Source: Maioricimonas rarisocia | GTDB lineage: Bacteria > Planctomycetota > Planctomycetia > Planctomycetales > Planctomycetaceae | NCBI RefSeq assembly: GCF_007747795.1 | Contig: NZ_CP036275.1 | Location: 4,208,001 to 4,272,000, forward strand | Length of the DNA stretch: 64,000 nucleotides | Reading direction: 5' to 3' | Shown: one piece after another, positions 1 to 7,862 of the stretch | Numbering within the stretch: the first letter of the stretch is position 1 | How the letters are laid out: the number at the start of each line of letters is the position of its first letter | Made by a program: the position numbers and the translations under genes | Notes under the pieces: generated by a model | What the model was told of the DNA's origin: nothing | The model's database searches: none | Seen by the model: only the letters and a program-made list of their open reading frames with translations

Positions 1-256
1 CGCCTTCCTGCCTGACTGGCTGAGGCAGGAGCTGGTTACGCTGGACCGCACGGCGGACTGGATTCGCGCGATCGAAGGTGTGCAGACGCTCCATCGCCAT
101 CTGTGGGCCGAGGTCTATTTCATCCCTCTCTGGGAAGTGGACGAGCACATGGTGGTCCGCAAAACGGTCCACGGATTTCCCACACCGCCGGTCGCCCCGT
201 ACCACCACGCCGGTCGCTGGACGATCGATCCCTGGTTCTCGACGGTGGTTCCATGA
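1..256 (+). CDS. C-terminus of a probable extracellular solute-binding protein (partial)
   Basis: This is an open frame without a start in the window. It reads from base 2 to a TGA at 254-256 and gives 84 residues ending IDPWFSTVVP. The segment HLWAEVYFIPLWEVDEHMVV, followed by a Pro-rich tail, resembles the C-terminal end of family-5 periplasmic substrate-binding proteins of ABC transporters (SBP_bac_5), where a late alpha/beta segment contains a similar 'iPL' strand. That assignment is by eye and rests on few residues. The stop overlaps the start of the next gene (ATGA at 253-256), so the two are translationally coupled. Only the distal part can be judged. It could also be another exported protein with a similar fold. 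Confidence 0.5.
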   Translation, partial: AFLPDWLRQELVTLDRTADWIRAIEGVQTLHRHLWAEVYFIPLWEVDEHMVVRKTVHGFPTPPVAPYHHAGRWTIDPWFSTVVP

Positions 257-1869
257 GGCGTAGATTGCCGAGACATCACGAATCGTCATCACCGCTCGAC
301 GGCGCGCTGAAGCGGCTTGTCAGACTCGGGTGCAGTCTGCTCGTGGCATTGCTTGCGGTGTTTGCCGCGGGAAGCCCGTGCCCGGCAGCGGATGAATCGT
401 CCGACGAACAGAGTCGCACTGTTAAGGCCGAATCCGCCTCAACGGAATCGGACGTCATGACGTCACGCAACTCCGACGAGCCACCGGAAACGACACGGCC
501 CCTGCCGTACGATCTGGCTCCCTATCGCATCGTCGTGATCGCATCGATCGACGAGTCGATTGCCGTGGGATCCGACAGCCGACAGCAGGTGGTCAACGAT
601 CTGCAACGGGTTCTGTCGGGGCGGCTGCGGCCGCTGGCGTCCGTGGAAGTCCGCCACAGCATTCCGCTGACCGACGTCGGACTCGACGGTCTCGAACAGA
701 TCGCCGCGACGGCGTTTGAATCGAACAACGAACCTGAAGACCGATCGCACCTGCCCGGCAAGGTGATCGGGCTGCGACTCGCCCACGCCGGACCTCGTTT
801 CGCCGTGAAGCTCCGGGAGTGGGACGGGACCGTCCAGGCAGCCGGGCCGGTCTGGGAGCGGTCCACGCTGGATCGCCGTCTGCTCCCGCACGTTGTCGCG
901 ACGCTGCTCGAAGAGGTGTTTCGTCCGGTTGGACTCGTCACCCAGGTGGAAGGAAGCGAAGTCGAACTGCTGATGCGGGGAGGCGAGTTGCATCAGCCGG
1001 GCGAACGGGAATTCTCGCTGCATGAAGGGGACTATCTCGTTCCGTTTCTGCGTTACCTGGACCGCGACCGGAACGTCCGCCGAATCCAGCCGATCCCGTG
1101 GACATTGCTGCGGACCACATCGATCGACCGCGGCTATGTCACATGCGAGGTCGTGTCGGCCTTCGGCAGTCCGCTCGCCGGCAGTCGCCGCCGCGTCGAA
1201 CTGGTGGCCGTGCGGGTGCAGCCGATGCATGCCGAGATGCGGCTGACGATCATCCCGCGAGGCCGTCCTGACAGCCCGCTTGCCGGCACTCGGGTGGATG
1301 TCCTGCCCCGGTTGCCGACCGACGAGGATCCGGTCGACGAGAAGGAGACGCTGCTGACGGATCGCTCCGGCACTGTGGTGCTCAGTGGCGACTCGCTGCA
1401 GCCGCTGCGGTACATCCGGGTCTTCAGCGGCAAGCACCTGCTGGCCCAGGTTCCAATGCTGCCGGGCGTCGATCCGGAGATGGTCCTCGAAGTGCCCGAC
1501 GACTCCGTCCGGCTGCGCGTCGAAGGGGAACTCTCGCAACTCGAAGGCGACCTCATCGATGTCGTCGCCCGTCGTGCCGTCCTGCTGGCGTCCATGCGGG
1601 CAGCGATCAAACAGAATAAACCGGATCAGTTCGAGTCATTCGACGAACGGCTCAATGCGCTGCCGGACCTCGACCGCTTCGAGCGTCGGCTGAGGACGAT
1701 CCGACTGGCGGCACTGGGAGCACTGCAGGAAAAGGGGGATCGGGCCGCCCAACGCAACATCGGCAGGTTGTGCGATCGGGTGCTGGAACTGGTTCGGCAC
1801 CACCTCGACTCCGATCCGGTCCGGGCACTGCGCGAGGAAATGGCGGAGCTGCGCAAGGCGACGCAGTAG
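253..1869 (+). CDS. Exported hypothetical protein coupled to the solute-binding protein
   Basis: The protein has 538 residues. The start chosen is ATG 253, which overlaps the upstream stop by the ATGA arrangement; an earlier in-frame ATG at 103 would lie inside the upstream gene. A basic N-terminus is followed by a hydrophobic stretch (VRLGCSLLVALLAVFAAGSP, about residues 24-43) and a cleavage-like site, so it is probably secreted. A region near residues 90-280 has alternating strands and helices (YRIVVIASIDESIAV), and a later part contains PLAGTRVDVLPR, like a carboxypeptidase-regulatory or Ig-like fold. The C-terminal 120 residues are helical and charged. I do not recognise a family. Coupling suggests that it works with the neighbouring binding protein in the envelope. 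Confidence 0.75.
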   Translation: MRRRLPRHHESSSPLDGALKRLVRLGCSLLVALLAVFAAGSPCPAADESSDEQSRTVKAESASTESDVMTSRNSDEPPETTRPLPYDLAPYRIVVIASIDESIAVGSDSRQQVVNDLQRVLSGRLRPLASVEVRHSIPLTDVGLDGLEQIAATAFESNNEPEDRSHLPGKVIGLRLAHAGPRFAVKLREWDGTVQAAGPVWERSTLDRRLLPHVVATLLEEVFRPVGLVTQVEGSEVELLMRGGELHQPGEREFSLHEGDYLVPFLRYLDRDRNVRRIQPIPWTLLRTTSIDRGYVTCEVVSAFGSPLAGSRRRVELVAVRVQPMHAEMRLTIIPRGRPDSPLAGTRVDVLPRLPTDEDPVDEKETLLTDRSGTVVLSGDSLQPLRYIRVFSGKHLLAQVPMLPGVDPEMVLEVPDDSVRLRVEGELSQLEGDLIDVVARRAVLLASMRAAIKQNKPDQFESFDERLNALPDLDRFERRLRTIRLAALGALQEKGDRAAQRNIGRLCDRVLELVRHHLDSDPVRALREEMAELRKATQ

Positions 1870-1987
1870 ATCTGCCCTCGTCAATTGCTCGCTGTCTCCG
1901 GATCTTCATCGTTTGCGTCGATCGCCGATCACGAACTACACTCGCGGCTCTCTGCAACCAGCGGCCCGCCGGGCCGGAACCCTCAGA

Positions 1988-3040
1988 ATGACTTCAGAGT
2001 TCCCCATGGACGACGCAGGATCGACGGTGACCGCCGACTGGCACGAACTGGCCACCCGGGTACTGACCGGACACGCGCTGAACCGCGACGAAGCGCGGGC
2101 CGTGCTCGAGTGCCCTGACGAGGATCTTCTGGAACTGCTCGCAGCGTCCTACCGCGTGCGGCGGCAGCATTTCGGCACTCAGGTGCAGCTGTACTACCTG
2201 AAGAACGCCAAGAGCGGCCTGTGTCCGGAAGACTGCGGTTACTGCTCGCAGTCGGTCATTTCCGACGCTCCCATCGAGCGGTATGCGATCGCCAACGAAA
2301 AGACGCTGCTCGAAGGGGCCCGCAAGGCGAAGGAATCGAACGCCCGCACCTACTGCATCGTGGCCAGCGGTCGCGGCCCCAGCGACCGGGAGGTCAATCA
2401 CGTCGCCTCCGTCGCCCGCAAGATCAAGGACGAGCTGGGTTTACACCTGTGTGCCTGCCTCGGCCTCCTCAAGCCGCACCAGGCACAGGTCCTCGCCGAC
2501 GCCGGCATCGATCGCATCAACCACAACCTGAACACCAGCCGTCGCCACTACCCCGAGATCTGCACGACGCACACCTATGACGACCGGCTGGATACGCTCC
2601 GTGTCGCTCACGAAGCCGGCATGGAACTCTGCAGCGGCATGATCGTCGGCATGGGTGAGACCGCGGATGACATCCTCGACATGGTCGAAGAACTGCGGCA
2701 GCTCAACGCAAAGTCGGTGCCGGTCAACTTCCTGCACGCGATCGACGGGACGCCACTGGAAAAGACGGAAGACCTCGATCCACGGTACTGCCTGAAGGTG
2801 CTGTGCCTGCTGCGACTGGGACTGCCGGCGACCGAAATCCGAATTGCAGGCGGCCGCGAAGTCAACCTGCGGTCGATGCAGGCGATGGGACTCTACCCGG
2901 CCAATTCGATGTTCGTCAGCGACTATCTGACGACCGCCGGACAGACGCCGGAAGAGGACTTCGCGATGGTTTCCGACCTTGGCTTCGAAGTCGTCATTGG
3001 CGGACACGAAGCCCACGATGCTCCCGCCGCCGTCTCCTGA
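1988..3040 (+). CDS. bioB: Biotin synthase
   Basis: This radical-SAM enzyme inserts sulfur into dethiobiotin in the last step of biotin synthesis. The 350-residue product matches the usual BioB length (E. coli 346). The radical-SAM cysteines are C79, C83 and C86 in CPEDCGYC. Typical BioB blocks follow: YCIVASGRGPS, CACLGLL, INHNLNTSRRHYPEI, ELCSGMIVGMGE, VPVNFLHAIDGTPLE and RIAGGREVNLRSMQAMGLYPANSMFVSDYLTT, which includes the Arg and Asn residues lining the [2Fe-2S] and substrate sites. ATG 1988 is the chosen start. ATG 2006 is also in frame and possible, since no strong ribosome site separates them. The gene stands alone, and no other bio genes are in the window. Some planctomycetes keep bioB as a single gene. 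Confidence 0.95.
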   Translation: MTSEFPMDDAGSTVTADWHELATRVLTGHALNRDEARAVLECPDEDLLELLAASYRVRRQHFGTQVQLYYLKNAKSGLCPEDCGYCSQSVISDAPIERYAIANEKTLLEGARKAKESNARTYCIVASGRGPSDREVNHVASVARKIKDELGLHLCACLGLLKPHQAQVLADAGIDRINHNLNTSRRHYPEICTTHTYDDRLDTLRVAHEAGMELCSGMIVGMGETADDILDMVEELRQLNAKSVPVNFLHAIDGTPLEKTEDLDPRYCLKVLCLLRLGLPATEIRIAGGREVNLRSMQAMGLYPANSMFVSDYLTTAGQTPEEDFAMVSDLGFEVVIGGHEAHDAPAAVS

Positions 3041-3287
3041 ATCCGACGGCTCCGACGCCTCGGCGGGAACAGAGATCTGATCTTGCGAGGGTGGGGCGTC
3101 TCCCCCTAGGATTCCGCGGCCCGCGGAGGCCCGGGCAGGCTGGCGTTATGTGAACTGCATATTGGCTCCGGGCCACGCGTTCGGAGACCGTCGGCCAACA
3201 GCTGAGACTGGTATCGAAGCGTCGTCCCTTTGCGGGCCGGCCCGTTCGACAACGACCGCCGGAGGCGGTTTGAGAAAGGTCCCTGAA

Positions 3288-5447
3288 ATGAGTTCAGGCA
3301 GAATCCGGTTCGAAGACCGGTTGGGTGGGGCAGCCGTCCAGGATGGAAAGGGCCCTCACTTTTCTCTTTCGACAACCGCGCGGGCCCGCGGGAACGCCAC
3401 CGAAGTGCAGCAGGCCGTCACCCGCACCCGCGACTGGCTGCTCGAGCGTCAGAGCGAAGACGGCTACTGGGTCGCCGAACTCGAGGGAGACACGATCCTC
3501 GAGTCCGAGTACATCCTGCTTCTCGCGTACCTCGGCAAAGGGCAGAGTGACGTCGCCCGGCAGGCCGCGGCCTACATGCTCGAAAGCCAGATGCCCGAGG
3601 GCGGGTGGTCACACTATCCGGGCGGGCCGATCGAGATCAGCGGCGCGGTCAAGGCGTACTGGGCCCTGAAGATCACCGGCCACGACCCCGATGCCGAGTA
3701 CATGGTGCGGGCTCGCAACGCCATTCTCGCCGCAGGTGGTGCCGAGAAGGTCAACAGCTTCACCCGGTACTACATGGCCCTGCTGGGACAGATCTCGTAC
3801 CAGCAGTGCCCGGCCGTTCCGCCGGAGATCATGCTGCTTCCCTCGTGGATGCCGTTCAACATCTACGAGATGTCCTCCTGGTCGCGGACGATCCTCGTCC
3901 CGCTGAGCATCCTGTGGGCGTACCAGCCGCAGACCGAGCTTCCCCCCGAGCACCGGATCGACGAGCTGTTCCTCAACGGCGCAGAGAATCTGCCGGTCTC
4001 GATGCCCCCCAGCGACCAGCTCGACGACCTGAAACAGCGAACAACCATCGACTGGGGTGCGGTCTTCCGCGGCGTCGATCGCGTCTGGAAGGTCATCGAA
4101 CGGTGCCGCATCAAGCCGCTTCGCCGCGTCGCGGTCGCGAAAGCCGCCCGGTGGATGCGGGAACGGTTTGCTCACAGTGACGGCCTGGGAGCAATCTTCC
4201 CGCCGATCATCTGGAGCGTTGTCGCCCTCAAGTGCCTGGGCCACGACGACGACTCCCCCGAGGTGGTCGCCGGCCTGCAGGAACTCGAGCGGCTGATGAT
4301 CCGTGAGAACGGCACCATCCGCCTGCAGCCATGCAAATCCCCCGTCTGGGACACCGCCATTTCCACGCTGGCTCTGCGGGAAGCGGGTGTTTCCGAACGG
4401 CACCCGGCGATCCGCCGCAGCGTCCAGTGGCTCCTCTCGAAGGAGGTCCGACAGCAGGGTGACTGGTCGGTCCGCCGTCCCGGTCTTCCTCCCGGCGGGT
4501 GGTACTTCGAGTTCAACAATGCGTTCTATCCAGACATCGACGACACCATCATGGTGACGATGGTGCTGGCCCGCTGTCTGCCCGGACGCAGGCAGGCGGA
4601 CTGGTCGGCGAGCCTCGTTCCCACCGGGCCCCGCGATTACACCGACGAAGCCGATCTGGCCGCGATTGTTTCGGGGCAGACGGATGATCCGCTGCAGAGC
4701 TGCATGGCGGTCGAAGCGATGCGCCCCATGCTGGCCGCGATTCGACGTGGCGTTCGCTGGACGTTCGCCATGCAGAGTCGCAACGGCGGCTGGGCCGCCT
4801 TCGATGCCGACAACGACCGCGAGATCCTCACCCGCGTGCCGTTCGCCGATCACAACGCGATGATCGACCCGGCAACGGCGGACATCACGGCCCGCGTGCT
4901 GGAGATGTTCAGCTGCGTCGGACTCGATACCGACCATGAGGTCATCGCCAAAGCACTCCGCTTCGTCTGGGACCAGCAGGAACCGGACGGGGCCTGGTAT
5001 GGCCGCTGGGGCGTCAACTACATCTACGGCACCTGGCAGGTACTGGTCGGTCTCACCGGGCTGGGAGTTCCCGCGGAAGATCCGCGACTGCAGAAAGGGG
5101 CCGATTGGCTCGAATCGTGCCAGCAGGCGGATGGTGGCTGGGGCGAGTCGCCGCGCACCTACGACGAACCCGACACCCGCGGGCAGGGACCGACGACCGC
5201 CTCACAGACCGCGTGGGCCCTGATGGGACTCATGGCAGCCGGACGGGTCGAATCCGAAGCGGTGAAGCGTGGCATCCAGTATCTGATCGACACACAGAAG
5301 AACGACGGCACGTGGGATGAGCCCTGGTTCACCGGCACCGGCTTTCCGCGTGTGTTCTACCTCCGCTATCACCTGTACCGGATCTACTTCCCGCTGATGG
5401 CTCTGGGCCGGTATGAGCGGCTGACCGGTCAACGTGTGGACGGGTGA
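3288..5447 (+). CDS. shc: Squalene-hopene cyclase
   Basis: This membrane-associated terpene cyclase turns squalene into hopene for hopanoid synthesis. The product has 719 residues, somewhat longer than the approximately 630-residue bacterial reference. The catalytic DxDD acid motif is D416-I-D418-D419 (YPDIDDTIMV). Several QW-type repeats are visible, such as QSEDGYWVAELEGDTILESE near the N-terminus, QSRNGGWAAFDADND, QEPDGAWYGRWGVNYIYGTW and CQQADGGWGESPRTYDEP. The start is set at ATG 3288 because GAAAGGT lies about 8-14 bases upstream; the frame is open further upstream to 3150 but without SHC-like sequence. A 247-bp leader with a small GC-rich hairpin (CCGCC-GGA-GGCGG) separates it from bioB. 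It is followed by a block of palindromic repeats. Confidence 0.96.
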   Translation: MSSGRIRFEDRLGGAAVQDGKGPHFSLSTTARARGNATEVQQAVTRTRDWLLERQSEDGYWVAELEGDTILESEYILLLAYLGKGQSDVARQAAAYMLESQMPEGGWSHYPGGPIEISGAVKAYWALKITGHDPDAEYMVRARNAILAAGGAEKVNSFTRYYMALLGQISYQQCPAVPPEIMLLPSWMPFNIYEMSSWSRTILVPLSILWAYQPQTELPPEHRIDELFLNGAENLPVSMPPSDQLDDLKQRTTIDWGAVFRGVDRVWKVIERCRIKPLRRVAVAKAARWMRERFAHSDGLGAIFPPIIWSVVALKCLGHDDDSPEVVAGLQELERLMIRENGTIRLQPCKSPVWDTAISTLALREAGVSERHPAIRRSVQWLLSKEVRQQGDWSVRRPGLPPGGWYFEFNNAFYPDIDDTIMVTMVLARCLPGRRQADWSASLVPTGPRDYTDEADLAAIVSGQTDDPLQSCMAVEAMRPMLAAIRRGVRWTFAMQSRNGGWAAFDADNDREILTRVPFADHNAMIDPATADITARVLEMFSCVGLDTDHEVIAKALRFVWDQQEPDGAWYGRWGVNYIYGTWQVLVGLTGLGVPAEDPRLQKGADWLESCQQADGGWGESPRTYDEPDTRGQGPTTASQTAWALMGLMAAGRVESEAVKRGIQYLIDTQKNDGTWDEPWFTGTGFPRVFYLRYHLYRIYFPLMALGRYERLTGQRVDG

Positions 5448-6238
5448 TTCTCGGCTGCAGGGTGCTGTCGCCGGGTGGCGACGCGCCTCCCAGATGTCGT
5501 TGACGGTTTCCATGCAACGGGGCACGCCCGGTGCCATGCTCTCACGCCGCAGGCGAGTGAGCATGCGACGGCCCGGCAGGGTGTGCGACGACGGCATCAA
5601 CCGGGATGAGGCGCGAGTCAAGACCGCCCCTTTCTTCCATGCGCCGGCCTGAATCAGACCGACGATGAAGCTCACGGCTCGCAGAGCCGTGGCACCCTGC
5701 GCTTCGTGCTGATACCGAGGAGGAATGTAGGGTGCTGTCGCCGCAGCCGACGCACCATCGAACCTTCTGCGATGCCGAAATCTCAGTTGAACAGTGCATC
5801 ACGGCGACGTTTCCCGGGTGGCCCAGACATACGACGTGTCTGAGTGGCGCAGCCACAGGAAGTCGTGTGACGGTGGCATCAGCCGGGATAAAGAGCGAGT
5901 CGGAACCGCCCTTCTCTCCCATGCACCGGCAGAGCCGGTGGCACACGACGTGGCGTCCGCGCGTGCCGGCCTGAATCAGACCGACGATGAAGCGCACGGC
6001 TCACAGAGCCGTGGCACCCTGCGCTTCGTTCTGATACCGAGGAGGAATGTAGGGTGCTGTCGCCGCAGGCGACGCACCACGCATCTGTCGTTCGGGCTAC
6101 CCACGTCATTTCGCTGGTGCGTCACGTAGGGTTTCCCACAGGGCTCCCTGACCGACATGGGCAGCCCAAATGTCGCCCGCCGTGACACACCCTACGGCTG
6201 CACGGCACCGGCAGAACCGGTGGCACACGAGGTTGTCT
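5448..6238. repeat. Intergenic REP-like block 1 (convergent gap)
   Basis: The gap between the convergent genes shc and the 6239-7825 gene has no coding signal and is filled with hairpins. GGTGC-GTCGCC/GGCGAC-GCACC hairpins lie at 5459-5488 (foot GCAG), 5727-5756 and 6049-6078 (foot GTAG). CACGGCT/AGCCGTG hairpins (foot GTGC, minus) lie at 5673-5695 and 5995-6017. CACCGGC/GCCGGTG hairpins (foot GTGC, minus) lie at 5924-5944 and 6206-6226. A CATGCTC hairpin is at 5531-5565, a CCAGACA/TGTCTGA-type hairpin at 5823-5843, and a long GTCACG hairpin (minus) at 6116-6195. A segment of about 114 bp at 5643-5756 is repeated almost exactly at 5965-6078, an offset of 322 bp. Confidence 0.85.
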
Positions 6239-7825
6239 TCAGTCCGTTAACTCTGCGGCTGCGTCGCCGGCTTCACGAATGTGGACGCCGTCGAGACGGG
6301 CCTCGAAGCGCAGATCGATCTCCGCCAGCAGAAGCGCAAGGATGTCCCCGAGCGAAGCATTGGCAGCAGAAAGCGTGACCTCCTGCTGCAGCCGCTCCTC
6401 GGCCACTGGTTCGTCAAGCAGAAAGGGAACGCCCGCCAGCTCCTGCAGCTGCCTCAGCAACGCGATGAACGGCACCGGCGTCGGTTGCTCAAATTCGATG
6501 ATCGTCCGGCCCAGTGCCCCTTCGACGTCATAGGTCGGTTCGTCCGGCGCCAGTTCGACCAGAATCGGATCTTCCGCCCGGGGATCGGCCGGTTCTTCGG
6601 CTCGTGGGCGAGCGTCGTCCGGCTGCTCCGGCATCGGTGCGGGCTCTTCCTTCGGCTGTTCCGCAAGCTGCGGCAGCTCCGGTTCGCTTTCCCCGGGCTC
6701 CCCTTTCACGTTCGGATCAAGCGGCAGGCCATCCGCCATCGCCGCCATTCTTCGGACAACGATGGGGGACGTCTGACGCGTGATCGTGCGGACGCTGCCA
6801 TCCGCCATCAGAACCAGCATCGAATCCGGCTGACCGGTGCCGAATCCATCGGGGCCGTTCACGTACGGCTCCTGCGTCAACGGACGAACCGTCGACCGAC
6901 CCGCTGCCGACCAGGGGCCTGAATCTTTCGCAACGCCCGCGATGAGCATCGTATTCGCCTGCCCGTCCCGGATGTCTTCCAGCCGTGTCTGCCGTCGATC
7001 ACCGAAGACCCCGGCACGGGGATGCTGCTTTGGCAGCGAGGCCGCGTCATCACCAACACCCGCCACGCCGGCAAAATGCGTGACCGGGTAACCGCCCGCG
7101 TCGCGTGGCCCGTTCGCCAGCGGGTTCACGACCGCGGGGAAGTCCGACTGGCTGAAGGGCCGGTTGAGCGGTGCCCGCCAGCCTTCGTTCCACAAAGGGA
7201 CCGCCGGAGCACGGCCGCTCTGCACCCACAGCGCGGCCAGCCACGAGAACCGTTCCGGTTCGGCCAGCATTTCGCCATCCACCTGTCCCGGTGGGAAGTG
7301 ACCATGCTCGTCGCGGTAACTGTCGACGTCGCTCCAGAGTTCCTTCAGCCGGTCTGCCACCGGGGCGACCGCTGCAGCGGGAGGTTCATCGGCGGGACCA
7401 CCTTCCGGAGGAACTGACGGGCCCGTTTCTGCGCCGGTGTCCTCCTCCGCGAGAGCGGGAGGTGATTCGTCACGCTCCACCGGAGGTTCGTCGCCGCCAT
7501 TGTTGCCGACGACTGCGACAATCGTGCCGACCAGCAGACATGCGGCGACGATCCAGGCAACGCGCCGGGCGTTCTTTGCGCCGGCAGGCATGCGGATCGT
7601 TGGAAGCGGGTTCCCGGCAGCCGTTGATGTTCCGCGCCCCTCCGCAGCCACGTCTCGGGTCGGCGGAGCATCCGCCGGCAAGGCTTTGAGCCCCGATTCT
7701 CCATCCCCCGTAATGCGGATTGCCGAATGGCATTCGGGACAATGGAATTCCCGCCCCTGAAAGCTCCGGTCCGGGACACGGAGCCGGGCCTCACAGTGGG
7801 GACAGGGGAATTCGAAGACAGGCAT
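6239..7825 (-). CDS. Zinc-ribbon, single-TM protein with DUF1559-like domain
   Basis: The protein has 528 residues. The start is ATG 7825, because the coding-like sequence begins MPVFEFPCPHCEARL; an upstream in-frame ATG at 7909 would run back through the end of the preceding gene. The N-terminus carries a two-CxxC zinc ribbon (CPHC...CPEC, residues about 7-28), then a transmembrane helix (VAWIVAACLLVGTIVAVVG, near residue 105). A central part has the planctomycete DUF1559 layout: NTMLIAGVAKDSGPWSAAG, then MLVLMADGSVRTI near the usual 'H-x9-DG' site, but the His is missing. A Pro/Glu-rich linker precedes a C-terminal STN-like module (FIALLRQLQELAGVPFLLDE...LGDILALLLAEIDL). It sits 37 bp downstream of a gene with the same overall plan. 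Its substrate or role is unknown. Confidence 0.75.
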   Translation of the reverse strand: MPVFEFPCPHCEARLRVPDRSFQGREFHCPECHSAIRITGDGESGLKALPADAPPTRDVAAEGRGTSTAAGNPLPTIRMPAGAKNARRVAWIVAACLLVGTIVAVVGNNGGDEPPVERDESPPALAEEDTGAETGPSVPPEGGPADEPPAAAVAPVADRLKELWSDVDSYRDEHGHFPPGQVDGEMLAEPERFSWLAALWVQSGRAPAVPLWNEGWRAPLNRPFSQSDFPAVVNPLANGPRDAGGYPVTHFAGVAGVGDDAASLPKQHPRAGVFGDRRQTRLEDIRDGQANTMLIAGVAKDSGPWSAAGRSTVRPLTQEPYVNGPDGFGTGQPDSMLVLMADGSVRTITRQTSPIVVRRMAAMADGLPLDPNVKGEPGESEPELPQLAEQPKEEPAPMPEQPDDARPRAEEPADPRAEDPILVELAPDEPTYDVEGALGRTIIEFEQPTPVPFIALLRQLQELAGVPFLLDEPVAEERLQQEVTLSAANASLGDILALLLAEIDLRFEARLDGVHIREAGDAAAELTD

Positions 7826-7862
7826 CGGCAGTGGCGCCGTATGAGGACAGCGTCGCGAGACA

